NCBI GenBank assembly: GCA_024643255.1
Contig: JAHENF010000007.1
Coordinates: 35,089-99,088, forward strand
Reading direction: 5' to 3'
Source of the DNA: Ilumatobacteraceae bacterium
GTDB taxonomy: Bacteria > Actinomycetota > Acidimicrobiia > Acidimicrobiales > Ilumatobacteraceae
Length of the DNA: 64,000 bases
In this document: positions 1-8,651 of the stretch, piece by piece
Numbering within the stretch: position 1 is the first letter of the stretch
How the letters are laid out: each line of letters opens with the position of its first letter
The notes under the pieces: model-generated
The model's database searches: none
Told to the model about the DNA's origin: nothing
Seen by the model: the letters and a program-made list of their open reading frames with translations, nothing else
Translations under genes and position numbers: made by a program

Positions 1-109
1 CGAACAGCACATGGTTGGACGGCACGCCTGCGCCGGTGCACACCGTGGGCACGCAGCCCGCAGCGACACACGCCTCGGGATCGCAGTAGGTGATCGACGG
101 TTCGTTCAC
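1..109 (-). CDS. Partial Cys-rich protein, 5' end only
   Basis: I do not recognise this gene; it runs off the left edge of the window. Reading from GTG at 109 downwards, 36 codons are open. The first 26 residues hold four cysteines at strictly regular spacing, C9-x4-C14-x4-C19-x4-C24, starting in the context YCDPEAC. The start overlaps the hemB stop in a GTGA tetranucleotide, the usual translational coupling in this genome, so it probably follows hemB in one transcript. Evenly spaced cysteines could bind a metal or form disulfides, but nothing here decides which. The GTGA overlap and the absence of stops are the only gene evidence. Confidence 0.45.
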   Translation of the reverse strand, partial: MNEPSITYCDPEACVAAGCVPTVCTGAGVPSNHVLF

Positions 110-1119
110 AGGTCGATGTCTCCCGAGGCCGCCGACTCGGCGAGCCAACGCGTGAAGTAGGTGAGCACGATGTCGGCGCCGGCCCGCTTGATCGCCGTGA
201 GATGCTCGAGCGCAACCGCATCACCGTCGATCCAACCCCGGTCGGCCGCCGCGTGGATCATCGCGTACTCGCCACTCACGTGGTACGCCGCCACCGGAAC
301 ATCGACACGATCCGCTGCCGCCGCAATCACGTCGAGGTAGGCCAGTGCGGGCTTGACCATCACGATGTCGGCACCCTCGGCGACGTCGAGGTCGATCTCC
401 CGCTGCGCTTCACGGGCGTTGCGCCAGTCCTGCTGGTACCCCTTGCGATCACCGCCACCGACGATCGAGACGTCGACGGCATCTCGAAACGGGCCGTACA
501 GCGCGCTCGCGTACTTCGCGGCATACGCCATGATCGCCGTGTCGTCGAAGCCGGCGGCGTCGAGCGCCGTGCGGATCGCAGCGACCTGGCCGTCCATCAT
601 CCCGCTCGGCGCAACCACCTGCGCGCCGGCAGCAGCCTGAGCGACGGCGGCGCGGGCATAGATCTCGAGGGTGGCATCGTTGTCGACGACACCGTGATCG
701 TCGAGCACACCACAGTGACCGTGATCCGTGTACTCGTCGACACAGAGATCCGCCATCAACACGACGTCGTCACCCACCTCGGACCGCAGGTCACCGAGCG
801 CGAGTTGCACGATCCCGTCGGGGTCGAACGCACCGCTGCCGATGGCGTCCTTGTACGCCGGCACTCCGAAGAGGATCACGCCCCGCACACCGAGGCCCGC
901 GAGACTCACCACCTCGGCGCGCAGCGAGTCGCGCGTGTGCTGCACGACGCCGGGCAGCGAGTCGATCGGTTGCGGCTCGGCGATGCCCTCGCGCACGAAC
1001 AACGGTGCGATGAGATCGTCGACTCGGAGGTGGTGCTCGGCGACCAGATCACGCATCGCCGGCGACCGGCGGAGGCGACGGGGTCGGGACGACGGAGTCG
1101 GCAGCAGCTCGGACGGCAC
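106..1119 (-). CDS. hemB: Porphobilinogen synthase (ALA dehydratase)
   Basis: Cytoplasmic enzyme that condenses two 5-aminolevulinate molecules to porphobilinogen. The 337 residues span the whole family length. The two active-site lysines lie in AAKYAS (K202) and MVKPALAYLD (K256). The metal loop around residues 124-137 reads DLCVDEYTDHGHCG: C126 and C136 are kept, but the middle ligand position is D128. It therefore falls between the three-cysteine zinc type and the metal-ligand-free magnesium type; I believe this is common in actinobacteria. The GTG start is set by a TAGGCT hexamer 6 nt upstream. Two unrelated genes separate it from hemD, and its stop overlaps the start of the partial Cys-rich gene. 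Confidence 0.95.
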   Translation of the reverse strand: MPSELLPTPSSRPRRLRRSPAMRDLVAEHHLRVDDLIAPLFVREGIAEPQPIDSLPGVVQHTRDSLRAEVVSLAGLGVRGVILFGVPAYKDAIGSGAFDPDGIVQLALGDLRSEVGDDVVLMADLCVDEYTDHGHCGVLDDHGVVDNDATLEIYARAAVAQAAAGAQVVAPSGMMDGQVAAIRTALDAAGFDDTAIMAYAAKYASALYGPFRDAVDVSIVGGGDRKGYQQDWRNAREAQREIDLDVAEGADIVMVKPALAYLDVIAAAADRVDVPVAAYHVSGEYAMIHAAADRGWIDGDAVALEHLTAIKRAGADIVLTYFTRWLAESAASGDIDL

Positions 1120-1125
1120 GCCACG

Positions 1126-1131
1126 AGCCTA
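1126..1131 (-). promoter_or_regulatory. -10 hexamer of hemB
   Basis: TAGGCT on the minus strand, 6 nt before the hemB GTG; leaderless arrangement. Confidence 0.55.
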
Positions 1132-1181
1132 ACGGTGGCACCTGCACCCCACGGTGGCGGGATCGGCCGTCGGCCACCCGG

Positions 1182-1187
1182 TAGCGT
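1182..1187 (+). promoter_or_regulatory. -10 hexamer of the 1195 gene
   Basis: TAGCGT, 7 nt before the GTG at 1195; no Shine-Dalgarno sequence is present. Confidence 0.5.
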
Positions 1188-1194
1188 GCTCCGC

Positions 1195-2421
1195 GTGTCC
1201 GTACAGGCTTGGTTCTCCCATGACGAGATCGCAGCGGTGCCCGGATCGACCTTGACCCTGCCGCTCACGATTCACAATCTCGGCGACTCGACCGAGTCGT
1301 ACACGATCGTTCCGGCGGGTCTCGCGGCGAGCTGGACGACCGTGTCGCAGGGCAACCTGACCCTGTTCGGAGGCTCCCAGGAGGTCATCGACGTCGAGGT
1401 GAGCCCGCCCGAGCTCTCGACGACCACCGCCGGCCCGACGGCCATTGCGATCCGGATCATTCCGCTCGGCGACGCCGACGATGCGATGGTCGCGGAGACG
1501 ACCGTCACGATCGAACCGTTCGACGACTGTCGCATCGTGGCGCTGCAACCCATCCAACGGGCACGTCACCGGGCGACGTACGAGTTCATGGTCGAGAACC
1601 ACGGCAACACCGTGGCGAGCTGCCGACTCCACCTCATCGATTCCACCGACCGCATCGACGGGGACTTCGATCCTCCGGCGGTCGGCGTGGCGCCGGGCGC
1701 CGCCAGCCTCGTACGGCTCAAGGTTCGAGCCGAGCGCGGCGGGTTCCGGCGCACCTCGCGGACACTCGATTTCGACATCGAGGCGGCTCGCCAGGGATTT
1801 GCACCCGTCGCCTCCTCGCTCGCCCTCGTGCAGTCGCCGACGATTCCGGCACAGGCGATCGGGCGCGCGCTCGCGGTGCTCGCGGTGATCGCCGGCCTGG
1901 CGCTGGCCTGGTTCGGACTCGTGAAACCGACGATCGAAGACGCCGTCGCGACCGAAGTGGCCGATCAGACGGTCACGGTCGACCCCGGCGCCACCAACCC
2001 CGACGGGACGGGAGCGACGACCACACTGCCAGCCGACTCGACCGACCCCGGTCAGGGCGCCGTGATCGGCGAGCCCAGCTACTTCCGCCTGGAGGTGGCG
2101 CCGGCGCTGACACAGGTCGCAGATGCCTCGAACACGTTGCCCGCGGGCCAGCTGTTCGACATCACCGACGTCCGCATCGAGAACCCCTACAACGACAAGG
2201 GCGTCGCGACGTTGCTCGTCAACGGCAACCAGGTGTTCGTCTGGTCACTCGAGAACGTCCGCGGCTCGGTGTTCGAACCCCGGATCACCCCGATCCGGCT
2301 GCAACCCGGTGACATCGTCGCTTTCTCGGTGCGCTGCGACGAGATCGGTGATCCGACGCGAGCCACCTGCACGAATGCGGTCAACGTGGGCGGCGAGTCG
2401 ATCGCCATCGACGAGGGCTGA
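1195..2421 (+). CDS. Single-pass membrane protein with Ig-like N-terminal domains
   Basis: Function unknown; 408 residues. Residues 1 to about 210 are beta-rich and look like two Ig-like/COG1470-type domains (LPLTIHNLGDS near 20, YEFMVENHGNT near 125). One membrane segment follows at about 222-243 (ALAVLAVIAGLALAWFGL). A Gly/Thr/Pro-rich linker leads to a C-terminal beta domain with two cysteines (RCDEIGDPTRATCTN). No N-terminal signal peptide is visible, so the Ig-like part may be cytoplasmic with the C-terminal domain outside; this topology is an inference. The open frame extends far upstream antisense to hemB, but GTG 1195 is favoured by the TAGCGT hexamer. GTG 1186 is the alternative start. 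It diverges from hemB. Confidence 0.75.
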   Translation: MSVQAWFSHDEIAAVPGSTLTLPLTIHNLGDSTESYTIVPAGLAASWTTVSQGNLTLFGGSQEVIDVEVSPPELSTTTAGPTAIAIRIIPLGDADDAMVAETTVTIEPFDDCRIVALQPIQRARHRATYEFMVENHGNTVASCRLHLIDSTDRIDGDFDPPAVGVAPGAASLVRLKVRAERGGFRRTSRTLDFDIEAARQGFAPVASSLALVQSPTIPAQAIGRALAVLAVIAGLALAWFGLVKPTIEDAVATEVADQTVTVDPGATNPDGTGATTTLPADSTDPGQGAVIGEPSYFRLEVAPALTQVADASNTLPAGQLFDITDVRIENPYNDKGVATLLVNGNQVFVWSLENVRGSVFEPRITPIRLQPGDIVAFSVRCDEIGDPTRATCTNAVNVGGESIAIDEG

Positions 2422-2436
2422 ACCCTCGTCGTCGTC

Positions 2437-2452
2437 CTGACGCCGGCGTCAG
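2437..2452. repeat. 16-bp perfect palindrome between convergent genes
   Basis: CTGACGCC/GGCGTCAG, self-complementary with no spacer. It overlaps the stop of the minus-strand gene. No T-tract follows on either side, so it is either a weak bidirectional terminator or a REP-like element; the core TGACGCCGG recurs at 53741. Confidence 0.5.
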
Positions 2453-4899
2453 AACCCCATGCCGAAGCCGGGAAGGCCCGGCGTGGCAGCAGGCTGCTCG
2501 ATGATCAGGACCGTGGTGGACGCCACCGAACCATCGGCGGCCTGCGCCAACAGGGTGCGCAGACCTCCACGCTCGGAGGGATCGATCGGGAGCCAGAGCA
2601 GGAACGTGCCGTCCGGGCTCGATGTCGTCACCAGACCGGTTGCCGAGGACTCACCGAACAGGATCGACACGGGTGTGTTCGGAGGGAATCCGTGTCCACC
2701 CACGGCCAGATCGCGGCCGGCTTCGACCTCGGGCTCGCCGACCTGGAAACTCGGGTCGAAGTGACCGTCGCCACCCGCCACCATGGTGGTGTACTGCCCG
2801 GTCGACGTGAAGACCTCGACCAGCGCGGTGCGACGTCCGGGCGCCGTGGGCGCGAACGTCACGCCGACGCTGCAGGTGGCTCGGGGATTGAGCGCCTTGC
2901 GCTCGCAGCTGTTGCTCGTGATCGCGAAGTCCTCCGGGTGCGCTCCTTCGACGGTCACCTTCGACACCGAGGTCGGCAGCAGTGAGATGTTCTCCACGTC
3001 GAACAGGAACTCCGGGCTCGGCTGGCCCACGACCATGTCGCCGAGGTCGGCACCCGCCGGGTCGGTCCGCAACATCGGCTCCCCGCCGGTACCCCGCAGC
3101 GTCGAACTCACGCTGACTGCGCCGAAACCCGCCTCGGCAACCGTCAATGTGGCCGAGACCGGACCGGGGGCGTTCGGCGTGAACGTCACGCGCACCGTGC
3201 AGTCGCCACCCGGGGCAACGGGCGCGCCCAGTGCGCACGTGCTGGCCTCCTGGTTGATCGAGAATCGACGATCGGTGACTGTGACAACCGACGGCGTGAA
3301 CGTCGTCGGTCCGTTGTTGATGACGGCCACGAACCACTCGTCGCTGGTGAAGCCGACGAGTGTCGAACCGAGATCGGCCTCGGCGAGCGACAGCGTCGGT
3401 GGCGTCGAGATCGTGACGATCTGGCGGCCCGGGTTCCCGCCGTCGACGAGCTGCGGACCGGCCAGCGTGTCGAACGCGGTCACTCGACCGGTGTCACTGA
3501 TCTGCGGATGCGAGTGCGCCGCGACAGCAGGGCGCACGCCGTCGGTGGTCATCGCCAGACGGCGAAGGGTGCCCAAGCGTGCATCGGCGACGAGCAGATC
3601 ACCGTCGTCGGGTTCACCACCGCCGGAGGCCTTCACCAATTGCAGGTTCGGCGCCTTCGTGATGAACGCGACGAGCTGCCCCTCGGCGCTGAGGGCCGGC
3701 TGCGACGACGGCGCGGTGCCGGCCACGACCGGATCGGAGCCAGGCACGCTGCTGATCATCGACATCGCGGTTCGACTCACCTCGTCGTAGATCCCGTTCT
3801 CGTCGATGTCGCGGTCGAGTCGGAACACCTGCGTCGGGCAACCCGATGCACAAGGGGGGAACACGGCCGGGACGAGCCCGACATCGGCGCTCGTGAACGC
3901 GACGACGCGCCCATCGCGGGAGAGCACGGGGTCGGATGCCCCGACCGCAGTGGGTTCACCGTCGACGCGCACCGAGACGAGGCGCACGGCGAGGAACGGG
4001 TCCTGCTCGTCGCGATCCCAGACGAAGACCTGACGAGTTGCGGGCCCACCGGGCACGGCGCCGGTTCCCCAGCCGGGAACAGCGTCGGTCGATGCGGCGT
4101 CGGAACGGTAGGCGACGAATCGCCCGTCGCCGGAGATCGCCGGCTGATCGAGGCCGACATGAACGAACTGTGTGTCCGGCGTCGAGATCGGCATGCCGGC
4201 AACGGGAACCGATCGCGCCGGATCGGTGACCGGCACTTCGAGGTTCACCAGACTGACGGCGCTGACGCCCGGAGCCTCGATGAGCTGAGTCGCCGGATGC
4301 GTGTAGGCGATCAGCGTGCCCGATCGTGACACCGCCGGCGCGTCGATGCTGCTGACATCGTCGCGGGCGAGCCCGGATCCATCGGAACGAGTCGACACCA
4401 GCTCCCAGGCGCCCGGTGTTCCGCCGCAGTGTGGGAGTCGGAGTCGGTACACGTCCCAGCGGTCGCCGGTGTCGTCGTCTCGGAACACGTCGAGTGCGAG
4501 TTCGGTGACCACGACGATGCTGCAGCCGTCGCCGGACAACACCGGATGCAGCGAATTGCCTGGTCGTTGACCCTCGGGCACCGTCGTCACCTCGGTGGTG
4601 ACGTCGGAGTCGCGGTCGGTGAGGTAGATCGTCGACGTCCGAGCGTCGGCATCGCCTCCGGGCAGACCCTGCGAGGCGACGAATCTGCCGTCTCCCGACA
4701 ACGAGGCGTCCGCACCGAGGGCAGGGCCGACCGAATCGGCAACCGACGACGCGCCGAGCGGCTGCGCCTGTTCGACGAACCCGTTCGAACGAGCCGACAC
4801 CCCGAGGTCGCTCGTCCCCAGGAGGAGCGCGGCGCACAACACGCCCGACGCGGCGCCGAGACGCCGCCGCCCGCTCCTGTCGCCCACGTTGCTCCTCAT
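2449..4899 (-). CDS. Secreted PD40/TolB-like propeller protein with choice-of-anchor D repeats
   Basis: Exported protein of 816 residues, function unknown. A basic N-terminus and hydrophobic stretch (LGAASGVLCAALLLG) form a signal peptide. Residues about 60-480 contain repeated SxDGRFVAF-type blades (SLSGDGRFVAS, AISGDGRFVAY, SRDGRVVAFTS, SAEGQLVAF), typical of PD40/WD40-like beta-propellers. Residues about 500-720 carry two ASH/choice-of-anchor-D-like modules (LGSTLVGFTSDEW and LGDMVVGQPSPEF, each with a CxVxVTFxPxAPG strand). A last beta domain closes the protein; I see no LPXTG motif or C-terminal helix. The ATG start overlaps the hemD stop (ATGA), so it is translated from the heme operon although nothing links it to heme. 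Confidence 0.85.
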   Translation of the reverse strand: MRSNVGDRSGRRRLGAASGVLCAALLLGTSDLGVSARSNGFVEQAQPLGASSVADSVGPALGADASLSGDGRFVASQGLPGGDADARTSTIYLTDRDSDVTTEVTTVPEGQRPGNSLHPVLSGDGCSIVVVTELALDVFRDDDTGDRWDVYRLRLPHCGGTPGAWELVSTRSDGSGLARDDVSSIDAPAVSRSGTLIAYTHPATQLIEAPGVSAVSLVNLEVPVTDPARSVPVAGMPISTPDTQFVHVGLDQPAISGDGRFVAYRSDAASTDAVPGWGTGAVPGGPATRQVFVWDRDEQDPFLAVRLVSVRVDGEPTAVGASDPVLSRDGRVVAFTSADVGLVPAVFPPCASGCPTQVFRLDRDIDENGIYDEVSRTAMSMISSVPGSDPVVAGTAPSSQPALSAEGQLVAFITKAPNLQLVKASGGGEPDDGDLLVADARLGTLRRLAMTTDGVRPAVAAHSHPQISDTGRVTAFDTLAGPQLVDGGNPGRQIVTISTPPTLSLAEADLGSTLVGFTSDEWFVAVINNGPTTFTPSVVTVTDRRFSINQEASTCALGAPVAPGGDCTVRVTFTPNAPGPVSATLTVAEAGFGAVSVSSTLRGTGGEPMLRTDPAGADLGDMVVGQPSPEFLFDVENISLLPTSVSKVTVEGAHPEDFAITSNSCERKALNPRATCSVGVTFAPTAPGRRTALVEVFTSTGQYTTMVAGGDGHFDPSFQVGEPEVEAGRDLAVGGHGFPPNTPVSILFGESSATGLVTTSSPDGTFLLWLPIDPSERGGLRTLLAQAADGSVASTTVLIIEQPAATPGLPGFGMGF

Positions 4900-5681
4900 T
4901 TCGCCTGGTTCGTTGGGGTTGTTGATTGTGTCATGCCTGCCGGTTCGGCGCCAGGGCCGGAAGTAGCAAGAATTCGTTCAAGTGTGTTCACGAGTCCGTC
5001 AAGAGAATGATCGGTTGAGGTCGCCGTGATCTTGAGCCCCAATCGCGTGGCAACGCTGGTGGTCGTCGGCCCGATCGAGACCACGATCGGTGGTACGACG
5101 TCACCCAGAGCGTCGAACCACGACTGCGCGGCGGAGCCGCTCGCCAACAACAACGCGTCCGCGCCGTCGATCGCGCCCGGTGGCGGCGTCCTCAGCAGCG
5201 TTCGATAGGCCTCGACGGTGGTGACCTCGTGGCCTGCGTCGCGGAGGCCGGCGCCCAACGTCGCGTCCGCTCGATCGGCTTGGGCGACGAGGATCCGCTG
5301 TGGTGACGTGACCGCCGAACACAACTCCTCGAGCAGGACGGCGGAGCGCTGCGACGACGGGACCAGATCGACGGCACGCCCTGCCGACGCTGCGAGCACC
5401 CGCTCGGTCGTCGATCCGACCACGGCGAGGCGGACCGACGGGGTGTCACGGACCGCTGTGGCGATCCGCTCGGCACCCGCCGCCGACGTCACGACGACCC
5501 AGTCGAAGTCCGCCAGTCGATCGAGTTCGTGCTGCAGTGCCGCGCCTCCATCGATCGGATCGACGACCTCGATCAGCGGAACGTGGACGGCGATCGCGCC
5601 CTTCGACTCGAGCAGTGCAGCGAGCTCACCCGGCCGCTCCCGCGTGACCAGGACGCGGCAGCCGGCGAGCGCGCCGGTCAC
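4896..5681 (-). CDS. hemD: Uroporphyrinogen-III synthase
   Basis: Closes and inverts ring D of hydroxymethylbilane to give uroporphyrinogen III. The 261 residues match the HemD family length and fold pattern: an N-terminal GCRVLVTRERPG strand-turn, then FDWVVVTSAAGAERI at about 80 and a DALLLASGSAAQSWFDAL segment near 190, the usual TSxxAV and TSxSxxxxF motifs in slightly degenerate form. The family is poorly conserved, so the assignment rests partly on position directly after hemC. The GTG start overlaps the hemC stop (GTGA), and its own stop overlaps the next start (ATGA). Confidence 0.9.
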   Translation of the reverse strand: MTGALAGCRVLVTRERPGELAALLESKGAIAVHVPLIEVVDPIDGGAALQHELDRLADFDWVVVTSAAGAERIATAVRDTPSVRLAVVGSTTERVLAASAGRAVDLVPSSQRSAVLLEELCSAVTSPQRILVAQADRADATLGAGLRDAGHEVTTVEAYRTLLRTPPPGAIDGADALLLASGSAAQSWFDALGDVVPPIVVSIGPTTTSVATRLGLKITATSTDHSLDGLVNTLERILATSGPGAEPAGMTQSTTPTNQAK

Positions 5682-6565
5682 CCGAGCGCCGCCTGTGCCC
5701 CGCGAGCGGCACGCTGCGCGGTGCCCAGGTCGTTGTCGTTTCCGACGAGCGCGACATCGGCCACGATCGACTGGCCCGTATCGAAGTCCGCGAGGAAGAC
5801 GGTGAGCCTGTCCCCGCTGACGTGTCCACCGACGGGAAGCGAACAGCCCGAGCCGAGTTCGGCCAGGAACGAACGCTCGACCTCGACGGCGTGGCGCGTG
5901 GGCGCGTGGTCGACGGCGGTCAGGGTCGCTCGTGTTGCAGCGTCGTCAACCCGGCACTCGACGGCCACACAACCCTGTCCCACGGCAGGGACGAACGTCT
6001 CGATGTCGAGGCGCTGCGCGATCCGGTCGGTCATCTGCAGGATGTCGAGCGCGGCGACGGCCATCACGATCGCGCCGCCGTCGGGCACCTTCGAGAGCCG
6101 GGTGTCGATGTTGCCGCGCAACTCGACGAAGTGGAGATCGGGCCGGACCCGTGACAGCTGAGCACGGCGACGCACCGACCCGGTGGCCACCGTCGCGCCG
6201 AGATCGAGGTCGTCGAGCGCTCGACCCACGAGCGCGTCGGCGGGGTCTCGACGCTCACAGAACGCGGCGATCACCAACCCCTCGGTCGTCGCCGACGGAA
6301 GATCCTTGGCGGAATGCACCGCGATGTCGGCGCGCCCGTCGAGGACAGCGAGCTGCACCTCCTTGACGAACACCCCTTGGCCGCCGATCACGTGGAGCGG
6401 CACGTCGAGGCGCGCATCACCGGTGGTCTCGATCATGACGAGTTCGACCGGTCGCTCGGTCGACGCGGTGATCTGGTCGGCGATGGCGGTGGCCTGGGCG
6501 ACCGCCTGGCGCGACCCCCGGGTGGCGAGCCGGAGTGTGCTCGGAGTCGTCGATGTGCCGCTCAC
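5678..6565 (-). CDS. hemC: Hydroxymethylbilane synthase (porphobilinogen deaminase)
   Basis: Polymerises four porphobilinogen units on a covalent dipyrromethane cofactor. All landmarks are present: LRLATRGSRQA at the N-terminus, HSAKDLP with the catalytic aspartate near residue 83, substrate-binding arginines in TGSVRRRAQL and ELRGNIDTRL, and the cofactor cysteine near residue 241 in GSGCSLPVGG. Length (295 residues) is normal. It starts 7 bp after the hemA stop and overlaps hemD by 4 bp, so hemA, hemC and hemD are cotranscribed. Confidence 0.97.
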   Translation of the reverse strand: MSGTSTTPSTLRLATRGSRQAVAQATAIADQITASTERPVELVMIETTGDARLDVPLHVIGGQGVFVKEVQLAVLDGRADIAVHSAKDLPSATTEGLVIAAFCERRDPADALVGRALDDLDLGATVATGSVRRRAQLSRVRPDLHFVELRGNIDTRLSKVPDGGAIVMAVAALDILQMTDRIAQRLDIETFVPAVGQGCVAVECRVDDAATRATLTAVDHAPTRHAVEVERSFLAELGSGCSLPVGGHVSGDRLTVFLADFDTGQSIVADVALVGNDNDLGTAQRAARGAQAALG

Positions 6566-6572
6566 GGCGGCG

Positions 6573-7832
6573 TCATCCCAGATCGAACAGATCGCGAACG
6601 GCGGCCGCGTTGCGTTCGCCCTGCGGTGTGCCCGCCTGCGACTTGAGGCGCACCGACGGCTCGTGGAGCAGCTTCGCGACGATCGCTCGGGTCAACGATT
6701 CGACCGATGCGCGCTGTTGGTCGTCGAGCTGACCCAGGCGGGATGCGAATCGCTCGAGCTCACGGGCCCGCACGCGGTCGGCGGCTTCGTGCATCGACGC
6801 CACGAGCGGGGCTGCCTGACGTGCGGTCGAGTCGACGAGGTAGTTCTCGACCTCCTCGGCGACGATCGTGCGGACGCGCTCGGCCTCGCTCGCACGGTGC
6901 GAGAGCCCGCGGTCGGCCCAGTCGCGGAGATCGTCGAGGTTCGACAGTGTGACACCGCGCAACTCAGCGACCCCAGGGTCGACGTTGCGAGGCACACCGA
7001 TGTCGACGATGTGGAGCGGCCGGCTGGTGTCCCTACGTGCCCCGTCGACGATCTCTCGGGTGAGCACTGCGTGCTCGGCGCCCGTACCCGCCACGATCAC
7101 GTCGGCGGCGCCGACCGCTTCGGCGAGGCGTTCGAATCCGACGGCGACTCCGTTGACGCGCTCGGCGAGCGTCGCGCCGCGGTCTGCAGAACGATTCGCG
7201 ACCAGGATGTCGGCGCCACCAGCGCGATGCAACGCCACCGCCACGCCCTCACCCATCGACCCGGCACCGACGACGAGCACCCGCTTGCCGGTGAGGTCGC
7301 CGATCATGTCGGTGATCATCTCGACGGCGGCGTGGCTGATCGAAGCGGTCCCACGGGCGATGCCGGTCTCGCTGCGTGCCCGCTTGCCGGTCGACAGCGC
7401 AGAACGGAAGAGTTGGTTCAGCCTCGTGCGAGCCGCACCCTCGCGCTGCGCGGTCTCCCACGCCGAGCGGACCTGTCCGAGAATCTCGCTCTCGCCCAGC
7501 ACGGCCGAATCGAGGCCGGCCGCGACCTCGAAGAGGTGGGTGACGGCCGAGGTGTCGTGCTGGCTGTAGAGGTGCGGGGTCAGTTCCTCGACACTGAGGT
7601 CGCCCAACTCGCAGAGCAGATCGCGCACATCGCCGTATGCGCCGTGGAAGAGCTCAGCGACGACGTACACCTCGGTGCGGTTGCACGTCGACAACACCAC
7701 TGCTTCGCGGACGTTGTCGCGCTGCGCAAGGCCGGCGACAGCCTTGCCGAGCTGTTCGGGCGCGATGGTGACGCGCTCGAGCAGCTGCAGCGGTCCGCTG
7801 CGATGATTGACCCCGACGACCAGAATCGACAT
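6573..7832 (-). CDS. hemA: Glutamyl-tRNA reductase
   Basis: NADPH-dependent reduction of glutamyl-tRNA to glutamate-1-semialdehyde, the first committed step of C5-pathway heme synthesis. The catalytic cysteine is C50 in LSTCNRTEVY. The family signature GESEILGQV and the Rossmann motif VLVVGAGSMGEG follow, and the C-terminal dimerisation helices complete the 419 residues. The ATG lies 9 nt after a TAGGCT hexamer that overlaps the rex stop codon, so hemA may have its own leaderless promoter besides readthrough from rex. Confidence 0.97.
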   Translation of the reverse strand: MSILVVGVNHRSGPLQLLERVTIAPEQLGKAVAGLAQRDNVREAVVLSTCNRTEVYVVAELFHGAYGDVRDLLCELGDLSVEELTPHLYSQHDTSAVTHLFEVAAGLDSAVLGESEILGQVRSAWETAQREGAARTRLNQLFRSALSTGKRARSETGIARGTASISHAAVEMITDMIGDLTGKRVLVVGAGSMGEGVAVALHRAGGADILVANRSADRGATLAERVNGVAVGFERLAEAVGAADVIVAGTGAEHAVLTREIVDGARRDTSRPLHIVDIGVPRNVDPGVAELRGVTLSNLDDLRDWADRGLSHRASEAERVRTIVAEEVENYLVDSTARQAAPLVASMHEAADRVRARELERFASRLGQLDDQQRASVESLTRAIVAKLLHEPSVRLKSQAGTPQGERNAAAVRDLFDLG

Positions 7833-7841
7833 GCGGATCCA

Positions 7842-7847
7842 AGCCTA
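7842..7847 (-). promoter_or_regulatory. -10 hexamer of hemA
   Basis: TAGGCT overlapping the rex TAG stop, 9 nt before the hemA ATG. Confidence 0.4.
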
Positions 7848-8549
7848 GGCGGTCGCGCCGCGTCGTCGCTCGCCGGGAACGGCACGCAGCCCGGCGGCCG
7901 GGGCGGCCGAAGCCCGCCGCTGTTCGTAATAACTCAGGATCTGCAGCTCGACGGCCAGGTCCACCTTGCGGACGCTGATCCCCGGCGGCACGTTGATGAC
8001 GGTCGGGGCGAAGTTGAGCAGGCTGGTCACCCCGGCCGCGACGAGCGCCTCGGCGGCTTCCTGCGCGGCCGGCCCCGGCGTGGCGATGACCCCGATCGAG
8101 ATCCCCCGCGCCTGCACGACCTGGGCGAGTTCGTCGAGGTGCCTGACACGCACGCCACCGACCACCGAGCCGACCTTCGAGGCATCGACGTCGACGATTC
8201 CGCCGACGGGAAAGCCGCGATCGCCGAATCCGTTGTAGCCGGCGAGCGCCTGGCCCAGATTGCCGGCGCCGACGATCACGACCGGCCAGTCGTGGGTGAG
8301 GCCGAGCTCCCGGCGGATCTGATACACGAGGAACTCGACGTCGTAGCCGACCCCGCGGGTTCCGTAGCTGCCGAGGTAGCTGAGGTCCTTGCGGACCTTG
8401 GCGGCGTTCAGCCCGGCGAACTCGGCGAGTTCGTCCGACGACATGCTCGTGACGCCCGCATCGAAGCGCTCCGACAGGATGCGCAGGTAGACGGGCAGCC
8501 GGGCAACCGTCGCCTCGGGGATGCGTCGTCGCGTGCGTTGTCCGGCCAT
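7845..8549 (-). CDS. rex: Redox-sensing transcriptional repressor Rex
   Basis: DNA-binding sensor of the NADH/NAD+ ratio. The N-terminal winged helix (residues about 10-80, including LAEFAGLNAAKVRKDLSYLGSYGTRG) carries the family signature. The Rossmann part begins with VVIVGAGNLGQAL (GAGNLG at 94-99). The C-terminal helix that swaps between subunits is present. Length 234 is typical, with a longer Ala/Arg-rich tail. A Rex-type operator lies 22-39 bp upstream, so it is probably autoregulated. The order rex-hemA-hemC-hemD is conserved in actinobacteria and suggests redox control of heme synthesis. Confidence 0.95.
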   Translation of the reverse strand: MAGQRTRRRIPEATVARLPVYLRILSERFDAGVTSMSSDELAEFAGLNAAKVRKDLSYLGSYGTRGVGYDVEFLVYQIRRELGLTHDWPVVIVGAGNLGQALAGYNGFGDRGFPVGGIVDVDASKVGSVVGGVRVRHLDELAQVVQARGISIGVIATPGPAAQEAAEALVAAGVTSLLNFAPTVINVPPGISVRKVDLAVELQILSYYEQRRASAAPAAGLRAVPGERRRGATA

Positions 8550-8558
8550 GAGCCGTTC

Positions 8559-8564
8559 ACGTTA
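8559..8564 (-). promoter_or_regulatory. -10 hexamer of rex
   Basis: TAACGT, 9 nt before the rex ATG; the Rex operator sits immediately upstream. Confidence 0.5.
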
Positions 8565-8570
8565 GGGCGC

Positions 8571-8588
8571 TCGTGCACCTTTTCACAA
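8571..8588 (-). promoter_or_regulatory. Rex operator (ROP box)
   Basis: On the minus strand TTGTGAA-AAGG-TGCACGA, compared with the actinobacterial Rex site TTGTGAA-N4-TTCACAA: left half perfect, right half 5 of 7. It lies just upstream of the rex -10 hexamer, where binding would block RNA polymerase. Confidence 0.7.
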
Positions 8589-8651
8589 AGCTGGCCTCAG
8601 GGCTCGCCGGCGAGACGTCGGTCACGCCGTGCGGCCGGTCCGATCAACGGG

